Positions 10,466 through 20,400 of a stretch of DNA of 38,541 nt are shown piece by piece (position 1 is the first letter of the stretch; every line of letters starts with the position of its first letter). The notes beneath the pieces were generated by a model, which was not told the DNA's origin, did not search any database, and was given only the letters and a program-made list of their open reading frames with translations. The position numbers were made by a program, and so were the translations under genes. This DNA is from an uncultured Alphaproteobacteria bacterium. GTDB lineage: Bacteria > Pseudomonadota > Alphaproteobacteria > Rhizobiales > Aestuariivirgaceae. The stretch is from the NCBI GenBank assembly GCA_937873445.1, contig CALMWF010000047.1, forward strand, positions 1 through 38,541. Reading direction: 5' to 3'.

Positions 10466-11162
10466 GGCCGCCCCGGAAGCCCATGGCCAGCACGAACAGT
10501 TCCGCCGAGTCGTCGCGGCTCGCCATGGGTTTGACATGGCGCACGCTGGCAAAATCCTTCTTCATCAGCTTCAGCATTTCGCCCTCGGTGCCGCCGCGCA
10601 GCACCTTGGCCAGATAGGTGCCGCCGGGCTTCAGAACCTGGCGGGCGAAGTCATAACCGGCCTCGGCCAGCGCCATGATCTGGATGTGGTCGGTCTGGCG
10701 GTGGCCGGTTGCGTGGGAAGCCATGTCGGACAATACACAATCGGCCTTCTCGCCGCCCAGCGCCTCGATGAGCAGCGCCGGTGCATCATCCTCCAGAAAA
10801 TCCTTCTTGAAGATGGTGACGGCAGCCAGCGGGTCCATGCCATGCATGTCAATGGCGATGACCTTGCCCCTGCCCTCCTCGGCCTTCACCCGCTGGGCTG
10901 CCACCTGGCTCCAGCCGCCGGGGGCCGCACCCAGATCAACCACCCGCCCGCCGGGCTTCAGGAACTTGTATTTGTCGTCAATCTCGCTGAGCTTGAAGGC
11001 AGCGCGCGAGCGATAACCCAGCCGCCGCGCCTCATGCACATAGGGATCGTTCAACTGCCGCTCCAGCCATTGCTTCTGCGACACGGTGCGGCCCTTGCCG
11101 GTCTTCACCCTGACCTTCAGGCCGCGCGCGCCCAGCTTGTTGCGGTCACCGGGACGGCTCAT
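10458..11162 (-). CDS. rlmE: 23S rRNA 2'-O-ribose methyltransferase RlmE (FtsJ/RrmJ)
   Basis: Methylates the 2'-OH of a uridine in the A-loop of 23S rRNA, on the large subunit. The 234-residue protein has the SAM motif DLGAAPGGW (76-84) and the Lys-Asp-Lys-Glu catalytic tetrad at Lys57, Asp146 (VLSDMA), Lys186 (LAKVLRG) and Glu221. A basic N-terminal extension of about 25 residues (RNKLGARGLKVRVKTGKGR) is common in alphaproteobacteria. Its start overlaps the stop of the Ppx/GppA gene in an ATGA, and its end overlaps the YbaK-like start, so the three form one compact unit. Confidence 0.95.
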   Translation of the reverse strand: MSRPGDRNKLGARGLKVRVKTGKGRTVSQKQWLERQLNDPYVHEARRLGYRSRAAFKLSEIDDKYKFLKPGGRVVDLGAAPGGWSQVAAQRVKAEEGRGKVIAIDMHGMDPLAAVTIFKKDFLEDDAPALLIEALGGEKADCVLSDMASHATGHRQTDHIQIMALAEAGYDFARQVLKPGGTYLAKVLRGGTEGEMLKLMKKDFASVRHVKPMASRDDSAELFVLAMGFRGGHG

Positions 11163-12253
11163 GGCCGGTCTCCCAGATAGCCGTCGGCCCGCATCAACTG
11201 GGTGAGAATGCCCTCGCGCAGGCCCCGGTCCGCCACCCGGATGCGCGGTGCCGGAAAGGCCTGGCGGATTTCCTCCAGAATGGCGCAGCCCGACAGCACC
11301 AGATCGGCGCGCTCCTGGCCGATGCAGGCATTGCGGCTTCTTTCCTCATAGCTCATGGCATGGAGCCGGTCTGTCACCTGGCCCACATCGGCGCTGTTCA
11401 GCCAGCAGCCATCAACCCGCGCCCGGTCATAGCGCCGAAGCCCGAGATAAACCCCGGCAATGGTGGTGACCGTGCCCGATGTGCCGAGGAGATGACTGGG
11501 CACACCATCACTGCCGGTGGCCTGCCTCACCTCCGCCAGAAACGGGGCAAGCAGATCGCGCACATGCTGGCGCATGGCGGCAAAGGAGTCGCTGGTGACA
11601 TCGCGCCCGCCGCCGAATTTCTCCGACACCGTCACCACCCCGGCCGGCAGCGATGTCCAGTGGCCGATGGCAAAGTGCTGACCCTCGGTCCGTTTCACCC
11701 ACATAATTTCGGTGGAGCCGCCGCCAATGTCGAAGACCACCGCCGTTTCAGCCCCCCGTTCAATCAGGGGTTCGGCCCCCGAAGCCGCCAGCCTGGCCTC
11801 GGTTTCCCGGTCGATGATTTCCAGTTCAAGGCCGGTCTCGGCCGCCACCCTGGCAATGAAGGCCTCGCCGTTGCCGGCCAGCCGGCAGGCTTCGGTGGCA
11901 ATCAGCCGCTGCCGGGAAACACCGTGCCATTTCAGCTTGTTGGCGCAAACCCTGAGGGCTTCGATGGTGCGGTCCATGGCCTCGGGCTTCAGCATGCCGG
12001 TGAGGCCAATGCCCTCGCCCAGCCGGACAATGCGCGAAAAGGCGTCCACCACCGTAAAACCCTGGCCCCTGGGCCGGGCAACAAGCAGGCGGCAATTGTT
12101 GGTGCCAAGGTCGAGCGCCCCATAAACCGGCCCCTCGCCCGCGGCATTGCTGCCGCGTTGGCCCTTGCCACCCCGCCAGCGGCGGGGGCGGACCGTGTCT
12201 GCCCGGTCCCTGCGCCTGCTGCGGGGACTGCCCGCAGGCTGCGTCGCGTCCAC
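11159..12253 (-). CDS. Ppx/GppA-family phosphatase
   Basis: An exopolyphosphatase/guanosine pentaphosphate phosphatase family member of 364 residues with the actin-like ATPase fold. Its two phosphate-binding loops are visible: YGALDLGTNNCRLLV near the start and VFDIGGGSTEIMWV in the middle. A basic tail of about 45 residues precedes the fold, as in rhizobial homologues. The frame is open to ATG 12313, but GTG 12253 has GGAAGG about 6 nt before it and is preferred. It is followed directly by rlmE (4-bp overlap). Whether polyphosphate or pppGpp is the substrate cannot be told. Confidence 0.85.
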   Translation of the reverse strand: MDATQPAGSPRSRRRDRADTVRPRRWRGGKGQRGSNAAGEGPVYGALDLGTNNCRLLVARPRGQGFTVVDAFSRIVRLGEGIGLTGMLKPEAMDRTIEALRVCANKLKWHGVSRQRLIATEACRLAGNGEAFIARVAAETGLELEIIDRETEARLAASGAEPLIERGAETAVVFDIGGGSTEIMWVKRTEGQHFAIGHWTSLPAGVVTVSEKFGGGRDVTSDSFAAMRQHVRDLLAPFLAEVRQATGSDGVPSHLLGTSGTVTTIAGVYLGLRRYDRARVDGCWLNSADVGQVTDRLHAMSYEERSRNACIGQERADLVLSGCAILEEIRQAFPAPRIRVADRGLREGILTQLMRADGYLGDRP

Positions 12254-12389
12254 GTTCAACCTTCCAGGCCGCCGCTCAACAGCCCAGGGCCGGAGCCGGC
12301 AACCGCCAATCATTGCGTTGGCCCCAGTCTAACAGGTTGGACCGGGAGGTAAAGTCGGGTGGCCAAAAAACTTCAGGTTGAGGCGAGGA

Positions 12390-12410
12390 TTAACCCCCTG
12401 TTGAGGGGTT
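12390..12410 (+). promoter_or_regulatory. Hairpin and CtrA-like box ahead of the histidine kinase
   Basis: AACCCC (12392-12397) pairs with GGGGTT (12405-12410) around a 7-nt loop. The same bases read TTAA-N7-TTGA (12390-12404), seven of eight matches to the alphaproteobacterial CtrA consensus TTAA-N7-TTAA. It lies 34 bp before the kinase ATG. Either reading could be chance. Confidence 0.25.
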
Positions 12411-12443
12411 GGCATTAACGATTATCGGCAGGGTGACGGCTTC

Positions 12444-13322
12444 ATGCGGAAATTCGGTGGCAGTTGGTTCAGGCAAGGTTCGCTCATGGCGGACTACGCC
12501 GAAATCTATGGTCAGTCCGCCGTTCAGCACAAGCAGGCCATGGCGCTCGAGGCCGCCAAGGTGGACGCCGAGCTGGCGTCCAAGGCCAAGTCCGAATTCA
12601 TCGCCAATATGAGCCATGAATTGCGCACCCCGCTCAACGCCATCATCGGCTTCTCCGACATGATGGCAAGCCAGACCGTGACCGCCCCGGAAAAGGTCAC
12701 CGAATATGCGACCTACATCCGCCAGGCCGCCGAACACCTGCAGGCCCTGATCAACAGCATTCTCGACGTTTCCAAAATCCAGGCCGGCAAGCTCAGTGTC
12801 GACCCGGAAATGGTGGAACTTGGCCCGGTGCTGCAGGCCTGCCTGCTCATTGCCGAGGTGAAGGCGAAGGAACGGAGCGTGCACATCGAAACCGCGGTGG
12901 CGCCCAACCTGCCCTGCCTCAACGCCGACCCGCTCCGCCTCAAGCAGATCATCATCAACATTCTCGGCAACGCCGTGAAATTCACCCCCGACAACGGCCG
13001 CATCCGCATTGACGCCGTGGCCCAGCCCCACGGCTTCGTCACCATCAGCATCAGCGACAATGGCATCGGCATGTCGGAGAACGACCTGCACACCGCCATG
13101 AGCCCCTTCGGCCAGGTCGATTCGGGATTCAACCGGCGCCACGAAGGCACCGGTCTTGGACTGCCCATTGCCTATGCCCTGGCCCGCATGCACGGCGGCG
13201 ACATGGTGGTGCAGTCCAAACCCAATGTCGGCACCCGGGTGAACATCATCCTGCCAGTCCATGCCGATCCCGCCACCCCGAAAGCAACGGCCCCTGCGCC
13301 ACAGGAAAAGGCTGAGTCATGA
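12444..13322 (+). CDS. Soluble orphan sensor histidine kinase
   Basis: A 292-residue kinase with only about 45 residues (helical, Ala/Glu/Lys rich) before the catalytic core. The HisKA phosphoacceptor is His58 in [11 protein letters not shown]. The ATPase domain shows the N box ([10 protein letters not shown]), G1 (DNGIGM) and G2 (GTGLGLP). No membrane segment, PAS or GAF domain is seen, so it should be cytosolic and sense through a partner. ATG 12444 has only a weak ribosome-binding site; ATG 12486 (after AAGG) would remove 14 residues. Its stop overlaps the start of the HerA ATPase (ATGA), and no response regulator gene is in the window. Confidence 0.9.
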   Translation: MRKFGGSWFRQGSLMADYAEIYGQSAVQHKQAMALEAAKVDAELASKAKSEFIANMSHELRTPLNAIIGFSDMMASQTVTAPEKVTEYATYIRQAAEHLQALINSILDVSKIQAGKLSVDPEMVELGPVLQACLLIAEVKAKERSVHIETAVAPNLPCLNADPLRLKQIIINILGNAVKFTPDNGRIRIDAVAQPHGFVTISISDNGIGMSENDLHTAMSPFGQVDSGFNRRHEGTGLGLPIAYALARMHGGDMVVQSKPNVGTRVNIILPVHADPATPKATAPAPQEKAES

Positions 13323-15286
13323 CCGCCGCCACCATGCCCACCGCCCCCGTTTCGCCGCAGGGGGCCGCCGAGATCACCGAACGCATGGGCCGCATCGTCG
13401 CGGTCACCGGCGCGCAGGCCATCATTCTCATGGACACTGATGACCGCACCCTCGGCATCGGCGATGAGAAGAGCCCGGAAATCGGCACCCTGCTCAAGGT
13501 CAACACCCCCAATTCCGTTTCGCTGGCCCTGGTTTCGGCGCTGTCCTCGCCCACCCCCACCAACAACCGCAACGAACGCGAAGTCCGCATCATCGAGGCC
13601 GAATTCATCGGCGAACTGCCCAGGGATCAGTCCGGCAGGCTCAGGCCCTTCCGGCGCGGCATTTCAAGCTATCCGGCCCTGGGCGACGTGGTCTACCGTG
13701 CCAACCGCCACGAACTGTCGCTGGCCTACAGCTTTGATTCCGATTCATCGGTGCGCGTCGGCCACATCCAGCAGGACCGCAGCATTCCCGCCATGATCAA
13801 GGTTGATGAAATGCTCGGCAAGCATTTCGCCATCCTGGGCACCACTGGTACCGGCAAATCCTGCACGGTGGCACTGATCCTGCGCCGCATTCTGGAAAAG
13901 AACCCGCAGGCCCATATCCTCCTGCTTGATGTCCACCGCGAATATGCCCGCTCCTTCCCCGGCATGGCGGAAATCATCAACCCCGACAACATGACATTGC
14001 CGTTCTGGCTGCTGAACTTCGACGAGGCGGTTGAAATTCTCATCGGCCAGCAGTCGCACCGCGAAATCGATGTGGAAATCCTGCGCGAACTCATTCCCCA
14101 GGCCAAGGCGCGCTATTTCTCCAACCAGCGCCGCGACCGCAGCCCCCTGTCACGCACCCGCGAACTGTTTGACGCCAGCAACATCGGTGTCGATACGCCG
14201 CTGCCCTTCCGCACCTCCGATCTCATCGGCATTCTCGAAGAGCACATCGGCAAGCTTGACCTGAGAAACGAACTGGCCCCCTACAAGCGCCTGAAGGCCC
14301 GCCTCGAAGCGATCTCGCGTGATCCGCGCTATGCCTTCATGTTCGGCAGTCTCACCGTGCACGACAACATGGCCCAGGTGCTGTCGCGGCTGTTCCGCAT
14401 TCCCGTCAACGGCAAACCCATCGCCATCATCGAACTGGGCGGCCTGCCGTCGGAAATCATCAATGTGGTGGTCTCGGTGCTGGCCCGCCTCGCCTTTGAC
14501 TTTGCCGTCTGGAGCCAGGGCCGCATTCCCATCACCTTCGTGTGCGAGGAAGCCCACCGCTATGTGCCCATAGACCGGACACTGGGCTTTGAACCAACCA
14601 AGCGCGCCATTTCGCGCATCGCCAAGGAAGGCCGCAAATATGGCGTGTCGCTGTGCATCGTCACCCAGCGCCCGGCCGAGCTTGATCCCACCATCCTGTC
14701 CCAGTGCAACACCATTTACTCCATGCGCCTCACCAATGAGCGCGACCAGCAAATCCTGCGCGCCGGCATTTCCGACACGGCCGCCAGCCTCATGGAGTTC
14801 ATGAGCACCATGGGCACCGGCGAGGCCGTGGCCTTCGGCGAAGGTCTGGCTCTGCCCACCCGCATCACCTTCGACATGCTGCCCGCCGAAGTCATGCCGC
14901 GCTCCACCACCGCGTCCTTCACCCAGGGCTGGGCCCGCGACCTGCCGGACGATGGCTTCCTCAATGAAATTGTCAGTCGCTGGCGCGCCCAGACCTACAG
15001 TCCCGATGCCGCGCCGGCGGAAGAGGAAGTGGAAGCCTCCCCGCCCCCGCCGCCCGCAGCGCAACCGCACTATTCGCCTCACCCCGTGGCCCAGCCCACC
15101 CTGCGCCGCGCCCCGCCGCCCGTTCAGCCGCCGCCTGTGCATCAGGCCCAGCCCGCCGCAACCGGCTTTGGCACGGCCCCGCAGCCCCAGGTGGCGCGCC
15201 CTGCCGCCCATGCTGGCCCCGCCCAGCCCAGCCCGTCCATCAACACCCAGGGGCTGGCCAGCCTCATCCGGCAGTTGCGCCCTTAG
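13319..15286 (+). CDS. HerA-like (DUF87) ATPase with proline-rich tail
   Basis: A 655-residue hexameric-type DNA translocase/pump of the HerA-FtsK superfamily. A beta-barrel (HAS-barrel-like) N-terminal region (about 20-140) leads to Walker A GTTGTGKS (174-181), the HerA motif LDVHREYA (203-210), Walker [12 protein letters not shown] (405-415) and the sensor-like [17 protein letters not shown] (449-465). From about residue 560 the protein is Pro/Ala rich, with PPPPP, and probably disordered. Classical HerA works with the nuclease NurA on DNA ends, but no nuclease is adjacent. Translational overlap with the histidine kinase suggests a joint function. The family is sure; the role is unknown. 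Confidence 0.88.
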   Translation: MTAATMPTAPVSPQGAAEITERMGRIVAVTGAQAIILMDTDDRTLGIGDEKSPEIGTLLKVNTPNSVSLALVSALSSPTPTNNRNEREVRIIEAEFIGELPRDQSGRLRPFRRGISSYPALGDVVYRANRHELSLAYSFDSDSSVRVGHIQQDRSIPAMIKVDEMLGKHFAILGTTGTGKSCTVALILRRILEKNPQAHILLLDVHREYARSFPGMAEIINPDNMTLPFWLLNFDEAVEILIGQQSHREIDVEILRELIPQAKARYFSNQRRDRSPLSRTRELFDASNIGVDTPLPFRTSDLIGILEEHIGKLDLRNELAPYKRLKARLEAISRDPRYAFMFGSLTVHDNMAQVLSRLFRIPVNGKPIAIIELGGLPSEIINVVVSVLARLAFDFAVWSQGRIPITFVCEEAHRYVPIDRTLGFEPTKRAISRIAKEGRKYGVSLCIVTQRPAELDPTILSQCNTIYSMRLTNERDQQILRAGISDTAASLMEFMSTMGTGEAVAFGEGLALPTRITFDMLPAEVMPRSTTASFTQGWARDLPDDGFLNEIVSRWRAQTYSPDAAPAEEEVEASPPPPPAAQPHYSPHPVAQPTLRRAPPPVQPPPVHQAQPAATGFGTAPQPQVARPAAHAGPAQPSPSINTQGLASLIRQLRP

Positions 15287-15309
15287 GGAAAGTCGCTGAG
15301 CGGCAGGGC

Positions 15310-15338
15310 TTGCGCTGGAAGGTGGGGGCGGCTATCTA
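15310..15338 (+). promoter_or_regulatory. Likely promoter of tRNA-Gln
   Basis: TTGCGC (15310-15315), a 17-nt spacer and TATCTA (15333-15338) give a plausible sigma-70 promoter about 52 bp before the tRNA. This fits a short 5' leader. It starts 24 bp after the HerA stop. Confidence 0.5.
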
Positions 15339-15389
15339 GCGGCAACCGAAGCGCCAGGCGCCAGCCGCCAAGGCTCTCACGTCCCGGAT

Positions 15390-15463
15390 TGGGGGATCGT
15401 CTAACGGTAGGACAGCGGACTCTGACTCCGCCAGTCTAGGTTCGAATCCTAGTCCCCCAGCCA
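15390..15463 (+). tRNA. tRNA-Gln (anticodon CTG)
   Basis: A full cloverleaf can be drawn. The acceptor stem TGGGGGA pairs with TCCCCCA; the D arm contains the GG of TAACGGTAGG. The anticodon stem GCGGA/TCCGC encloses loop CTCTGAC with anticodon CTG, which reads CAG. The T arm is CTAGG-TTCGAAT-CCTAG, followed by discriminator G and an encoded CCA. No intron or anomaly is seen. Confidence 0.97.
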
Positions 15464-15573
15464 GCCCCGCACCGTCCTTCCACCTAAACGCCACATGAAC
15501 GGGCCGTTCAGGCCGGGTTCCGGCCGCTGTCCCTATGGTCTCCTCCAACAACGAAAAATCGAGGAGACAAACC

Positions 15574-15789
15574 ATGGCCATCCGTTACCCACTGCTTCTG
15601 GTCATCAGCCTGACCACTGCCGCCACCGCCTTTGCCGCCATGCCCGGCAGCGGCCGCGTCTCGCCGCTGGCCCCCATCCTGGCCATGCCAGAGGTCGGCG
15701 CCGCCAATGTCACGGTGCTTTACAAGAACAGCCCCTTCCCGGTCATGGGCATGGTGCAGCCCCTCGACTTTCCCAACGCCCGCTACTGA
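15574..15789 (+). CDS. Very small secreted protein, unknown
   Basis: A 71-residue product starting at ATG 15574, with a strong ribosome-binding site (GAGGAGA, 15561-15567) 6 nt before it. The first about 21 residues (MAIRYPLLLVISLTTAATAF) form a signal peptide ending around AFA-A. The mature piece of about 50 residues has no cysteine and includes VTVLYKNSPFPVMGMVQPLDF. I do not recognise it. The good start signals and signal peptide argue that it is real. Confidence 0.6.
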   Translation: MAIRYPLLLVISLTTAATAFAAMPGSGRVSPLAPILAMPEVGAANVTVLYKNSPFPVMGMVQPLDFPNARY

Positions 15790-16085
15790 TCACCTCCCGG
15801 TTCCGGCACCTCGTGCCGGGGCCGACGGCCGGAGGGATGTCAGCGGGCAGCCCGCGAATTAACGCCCCCTCTCGCGGAACCCGGTTGCCGCCCTCCGGCC
15901 AGGCCCCATTCCAAAGGCAGATCCCCTGCACAGGCTCCACAGAAGCCCCGGTTCATTCTGGCCGGGGCTTCACTGGTTTCGGGGAAAGGCGGCCGTGGCG
16001 TGGGCACAATGGCCAAGGCCAGTGCCACAGCCTTGCTTCTGCACCGCTCTGGCAGACCGGGATGAGTGGGTCAGCCGCGATGCGG
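15790..16085. other. Intergenic region with two GC-rich hairpins
   Basis: No gene is supported here. Two stem-loops are visible. The first pairs CCGGCAC (15803-15809) with GTGCCGG (15813-15819), 13 bp after the small secreted gene. The second is a perfect 10-bp stem, GAAGCCCCGG (15942-15951) with CCGGGGCTTC (15962-15971), loop 10 nt. Neither is followed by a T-run on either strand. They may terminate the converging transcripts of the small protein and the PAP2 gene. Confidence 0.5.
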
Positions 16086-17183
16086 TCAGGACAAATTTTC
16101 CTGGCGCTGCGCTTCGCTGCCAGCCCTGCCGGCAAACCATTTCTTGAGGGCCAGATGGATGCTCACCACCACCAGCACCGCCACATAGCCGTCAATGGCA
16201 TAGTGCCAGCCCAGATAGACCGACGACATGATGATGATGGCAACATAGGCCGCCGCCAGCAGGCGCAGCTTCGGCAGCCGCTCGGCCAGGAACAGGGCGT
16301 TAATGGTGATGAGGGACACATGCACGCTGGGGAAGGCCGAAATTCCCGAAGCAAAGCCTGCCCGGCCCTCCTGGTAAACCCGCCACAGCAGCGTCTGATA
16401 GCGCGCGGCAACGGTGGGCACATCGCCACCAAGGGAGGCCACAAGAGGCGTAAACCGCTGGCTGTCACCCGTCACCTGCGCATAGAAGGCCGGTCCGGCC
16501 GAAAGGAATGTTCCCGCCAGCACATTGCCGACCACCACCCAGGCCACCATGAACATCAGCATGTAGCGCAGCCGGAAGGGGGCGCAGCGCTTCACCGTGG
16601 CAACATAGAAAAGCCCCCCGAAACACAGCCCGAACCACAGCACATTGTAGTTCCAGTCTATGAGAGTGCGCATGAAGCCATCACCCAGAGCACCATGCAG
16701 CAGCGCCCACGGTGCATATCCAAAATGCAGCGCCTCATCAATATTGGCGTGCGTCACATCATAGCTGAACCCCCCCTGCAGGGCGGGCAGCATGTTTTTC
16801 ATGGTGGTGAAGGCACCCTGGAACATCATCAGGGCCATCAGCAGCGCCATGCCCGCAGCCAGCCTGCCAAACCGCTCCGCCGTGTAAACGCGGGAAAAGG
16901 CCAGACGCCGGTGTTCGTCCACCCGGATGATGACGCGCATGGCGTCAAAACCAAGGGCAATCAGCGGCATGGTGATCAGGAACATCTTCGGCCAGCGCCG
17001 GAAATAGGGATAGAAGGTGGCCTGCGCCCAGTTGTCAGTCATGAGACAAAGGCCAACAACACCAATAACATAGACAGCAATCATCACGTAAATGATGAGA
17101 TCGCGCCGCATCTGCTCCAGAACCGTGGCGGAAAAATCGTGAAAAGCGGGAACCGCGCGCGGTAATGCCAGCTCATACGTCAT
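16086..17183 (-). CDS. PAP2-superfamily (inositol phosphorylceramide synthase-like) membrane protein
   Basis: A 365-residue inner-membrane protein with about six to eight hydrophobic segments. The C-terminal third has PAP2-type catalytic motifs, FPSVHVSLI (in place of PSGH) and YLGWHYAIDGY with the His and Asp of the HxxxD motif. This pattern matches the PAP2_3/AUR1-like branch, whose members transfer phospho-headgroups or dephosphorylate lipids. A likely role is lipid headgroup or phosphatase chemistry on the periplasmic face; the substrate is unknown. It diverges from carB over a 273-bp region. Confidence 0.8.
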   Translation of the reverse strand: MTYELALPRAVPAFHDFSATVLEQMRRDLIIYVMIAVYVIGVVGLCLMTDNWAQATFYPYFRRWPKMFLITMPLIALGFDAMRVIIRVDEHRRLAFSRVYTAERFGRLAAGMALLMALMMFQGAFTTMKNMLPALQGGFSYDVTHANIDEALHFGYAPWALLHGALGDGFMRTLIDWNYNVLWFGLCFGGLFYVATVKRCAPFRLRYMLMFMVAWVVVGNVLAGTFLSAGPAFYAQVTGDSQRFTPLVASLGGDVPTVAARYQTLLWRVYQEGRAGFASGISAFPSVHVSLITINALFLAERLPKLRLLAAAYVAIIIMSSVYLGWHYAIDGYVAVLVVVSIHLALKKWFAGRAGSEAQRQENLS

Positions 17184-17335
17184 GCAAACCCCTGTCTGGT
17201 GGCCTTGTGGTCAGGCGCCACATCACCCCCCAAACCATCATGTTCGTGTTAAGATTGGGTTAGGCTGCGGCCTGTTGCGAATGGCGGTGGCGGCCGAACC
17301 GGCGCCGGCGCCTGTCAACAGGTGCACTTTCAGGG

Positions 17336-17364
17336 TTCCGTTGCGCGGGACTCTCTCCTATAAG
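17336..17364 (+). promoter_or_regulatory. Candidate carB promoter
   Basis: TATAAG (17359-17364) is a good -10 element, with TTCCGT (17336-17341) 17 nt upstream as a weak -35. The start would fall about 85 nt before the carB ATG. The rest of the 17184-17456 region has no gene; it also holds TTAA-N7-TTAG at 17249-17263, which resembles a CtrA box. Confidence 0.4.
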
Positions 17365-17456
17365 CCCGGTTTAGCCCGAAATGACCCCGCTTGGCGCCCC
17401 CGGCCGGACCCCCTGGTCCTGTGCCGGTTTTGGCGCAACGACCGACAGGACTGAAA

Positions 17457-20400
17457 ATGCCGAAGCGCACCGACATTAAATCCATCCTCATCATCGGGGC
17501 GGGCCCCATCATCATCGGCCAGGCCTGCGAGTTTGATTATTCCGGCACCCAGGCCTGCAAGGCGCTGAAGACCGAGGGCTTCCGCATTATTCTGGTGAAC
17601 TCCAACCCCGCCACCATCATGACGGATCCGGATCTGGCGGATGCCACCTACATTGAGCCCATCACGCCCGAGGTGGTGGCCAAGATCATCGAGAAGGAAC
17701 GCCCCGACGCCATTCTGCCCACCATGGGCGGCCAGACGGCGCTGAACACCGCCCTGTCGCTGAACCGCATGGGGGTTCTGGACAAATTCGGCGTCGAGCT
17801 GATTGGCGCCAAGGCCGACGCCATTGACAAGGCCGAGGACCGTGAACTGTTCCGCGAGGCCATGAAGAAGATCGGCCTCGACACGCCGAAGTCGCGGCTG
17901 GCCAACGCCTCCGAGGCCAAGGACGCCGACCGCGCCCATTACGCCGTCGAAGTGGAGAAACTTCAGGCCGATGCCACGGCCCTTGCCGCCTTTGAGCGCA
18001 AGTGGGCGGGCGAGGAACCGGCACGCCAGAAGAACTACCGCAACCGCGCCCTGGTGGAGGCCTTCGAGGCCATGCTGGAGGTGGGCCTGCCCTGCATCAT
18101 TCGCCCGTCCTTCACCCTGGGCGGCACCGGCGGCGGCATTGCCTACACCCGCGACGAATTCTTCGACATTGTCGAGCGCGGCCTTGATGCCTCGCCCACC
18201 GCCGAAGTGCTGATCGAGGAGTCGGTGCTCGGCTGGAAGGAATATGAGATGGAGGTCGTCCGCGACAAGGACGACAACTGCATCATCGTCTGCTCCATCG
18301 AGAATGTCGACCCCATGGGCGTCCACACCGGCGATTCCATCACCGTCGCCCCGGCGCTGACCCTCACCGACAAGGAATATCAGGTGATGCGCAACGCCTC
18401 CATCGCGGTGCTGCGCGAAATCGGCATCGAGACCGGCGGCTCCAACGTGCAGTTCGGTGTCGACCCCAAAACCGGGCGTCTGGTGGTCATTGAAATGAAC
18501 CCGCGCGTGTCGCGCTCGTCCGCGCTCGCCTCCAAGGCCACGGGCTTTCCCATCGCCAAGATCGCCGCCAAGCTGGCCGTGGGCTACACCCTCGATGAAC
18601 TGGCCAATGACATCACCGGTGGCGAAACACCTGCGGCCTTCGAGCCCACCATCGACTATGTGGTGACCAAGATTCCGCGCTTTGCCTTTGAAAAATTCCC
18701 CGGCGCCGAACCCCTTCTCACCACCGCCATGAAATCGGTGGGCGAGGTCATGGCCATTGGCCGCACCTTCCAGGAATCCATGCAGAAGGCTCTGCGCGGG
18801 CTGGAAACCGGCCTTGCCGGCTTTGATGAGGTGGCCATTCCGGGCCTCGGTCAGGGCGACGACAAGAACGCCATCCGCGCTGCCCTGGGCACCCCCACGC
18901 CGGACCGCATCCTGCGCATTGCCCAGGCCTTCCGCCACGGTTTCACGGTGGAGGAAATCCACGCCGCCTGCGCCTATGAACCATGGTTCCTGCGCCAGAT
19001 CGAAGATCTGGTGGGCATGGAACGGAAGATCGCCGAACGCGGCCTGCCGAAGGACGCCGCCAATCTGCGGGCGCTGAAGGCCATGGGCTTTTCCGACCGG
19101 CGCCTGGCAAAACTGGTGCGCCTGCCGGAAGCCAGGGTGGCGGCCCACCGCCGCCGGCTTGGCGTGCGCCCCACCTTCAAGCGCATTGACACCTGTGCCG
19201 CCGAGTTCGCCTCGCCCACGGCCTATATGTATTCGAGTTACGAAACCGGCCTGCCCGGCGACACCGGCAACGAGGCCAAACCCTCCGACCGCCAGAAGAT
19301 CATCATCCTCGGCGGCGGCCCAAACCGTATCGGCCAGGGCATCGAGTTTGACTATTGCTGCTGCCATGCCTGCTTTGCCCTGCATGATGCAGGCTATGAA
19401 TCCATCATGGTCAACTGCAACCCGGAAACCGTCTCCACCGACTATGACACCTCCGACCGGCTGTATTTCGAGCCGCTGACCGAGGAGGACGTGCTGGAGA
19501 TCATCCATGCCGAACAGCAGAACGGCACGCTCAAGGGCGTCATCGTGCAGTTTGGCGGCCAGACGCCGCTGAAACTTGCCGACGGGCTGGAGCGCGCCGG
19601 GGTTCCCATTCTCGGCACCACACCGGACGCCATCGACCTGGCCGAGGACCGCGACCGCTTCGCCCGGCTGGTGAAGAAGCTGAAGCTGCGCCAGCCGGAA
19701 AACGGCATCGCCCACTCCGCCGAGGAGGCCCGCAAGATCGCCAAACGGATCGGCTTCCCGGTGGTCATCCGCCCCTCCTATGTGCTGGGCGGCCGGGCCA
19801 TGGAAATCGTCCGCGACATGCCCCAGCTTGAGCGCTACATCACCGAGGCCGTGGTGGTCTCGGGCGACAGTCCGGTGCTCATCGACAGCTACCTTTCCAA
19901 CGCCACCGAAGTGGACGTGGACTGCATCTGCGACGGCAAAGACGTGTTCATTGCCGGTGTCATGGAACATATCGAGGAAGCGGGCATCCATTCCGGTGAC
20001 TCGGCCTGTTCGCTGCCGCCCAACACGCTGAAGCCCGCCCTCATTGCCGAGATGGAGGATCAGGCCAGGCGCATGGCGCTGGCCCTCAACGTCGTCGGCC
20101 TGATGAACGTTCAGTTCGCCATCAAGGATGACCTTGTCTATGTTCTTGAAGTGAACCCGCGCGCCTCGCGCACCGTGCCCTTCGTGGCCAAGGTCATCGG
20201 CGAGCCGGTGGCCAAGATCGCCGCCCGCGTCATGGCGGGTGAGAAGCTGGCCACCTTCAGGCTGAAGCCCAAGAAACTCGCCCATACCGGGGTCAAGGAA
20301 GCCGTCTTCCCCTTCAACCGCTTCCCCGGCGTGGACGTGTTGCTGGGACCGGAAATGCGCTCCACCGGCGAGGTCATGGGCCTGGACAGGAACTGGGACA

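Noticed and set aside
13319-15286. A HerA-based antiphage system
   Set aside because: Known HerA defence systems pair the ATPase with a nuclease or a Sir2 or DUF4297 effector. The neighbours here are a histidine kinase and a tRNA, and the gene sits among housekeeping genes.
15390-15463. tRNA-Gln as an attachment site for a mobile element
   Set aside because: The tRNA is intact, no integrase lies nearby and no repeat of its 3' end was seen within the window.
15803-15819. The CCGGCAC/GTGCCGG hairpin as a firm terminator
   Set aside because: It has only a 3-nt loop and no T-run, so it is noted within the intergenic entry and not called a terminator.
15495-17165. Plus-strand frame of 556 codons after tRNA-Gln
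   Set aside because: It covers the tiny secreted gene in another frame and then runs antisense through the PAP2 gene; its composition is that of a shadow frame.
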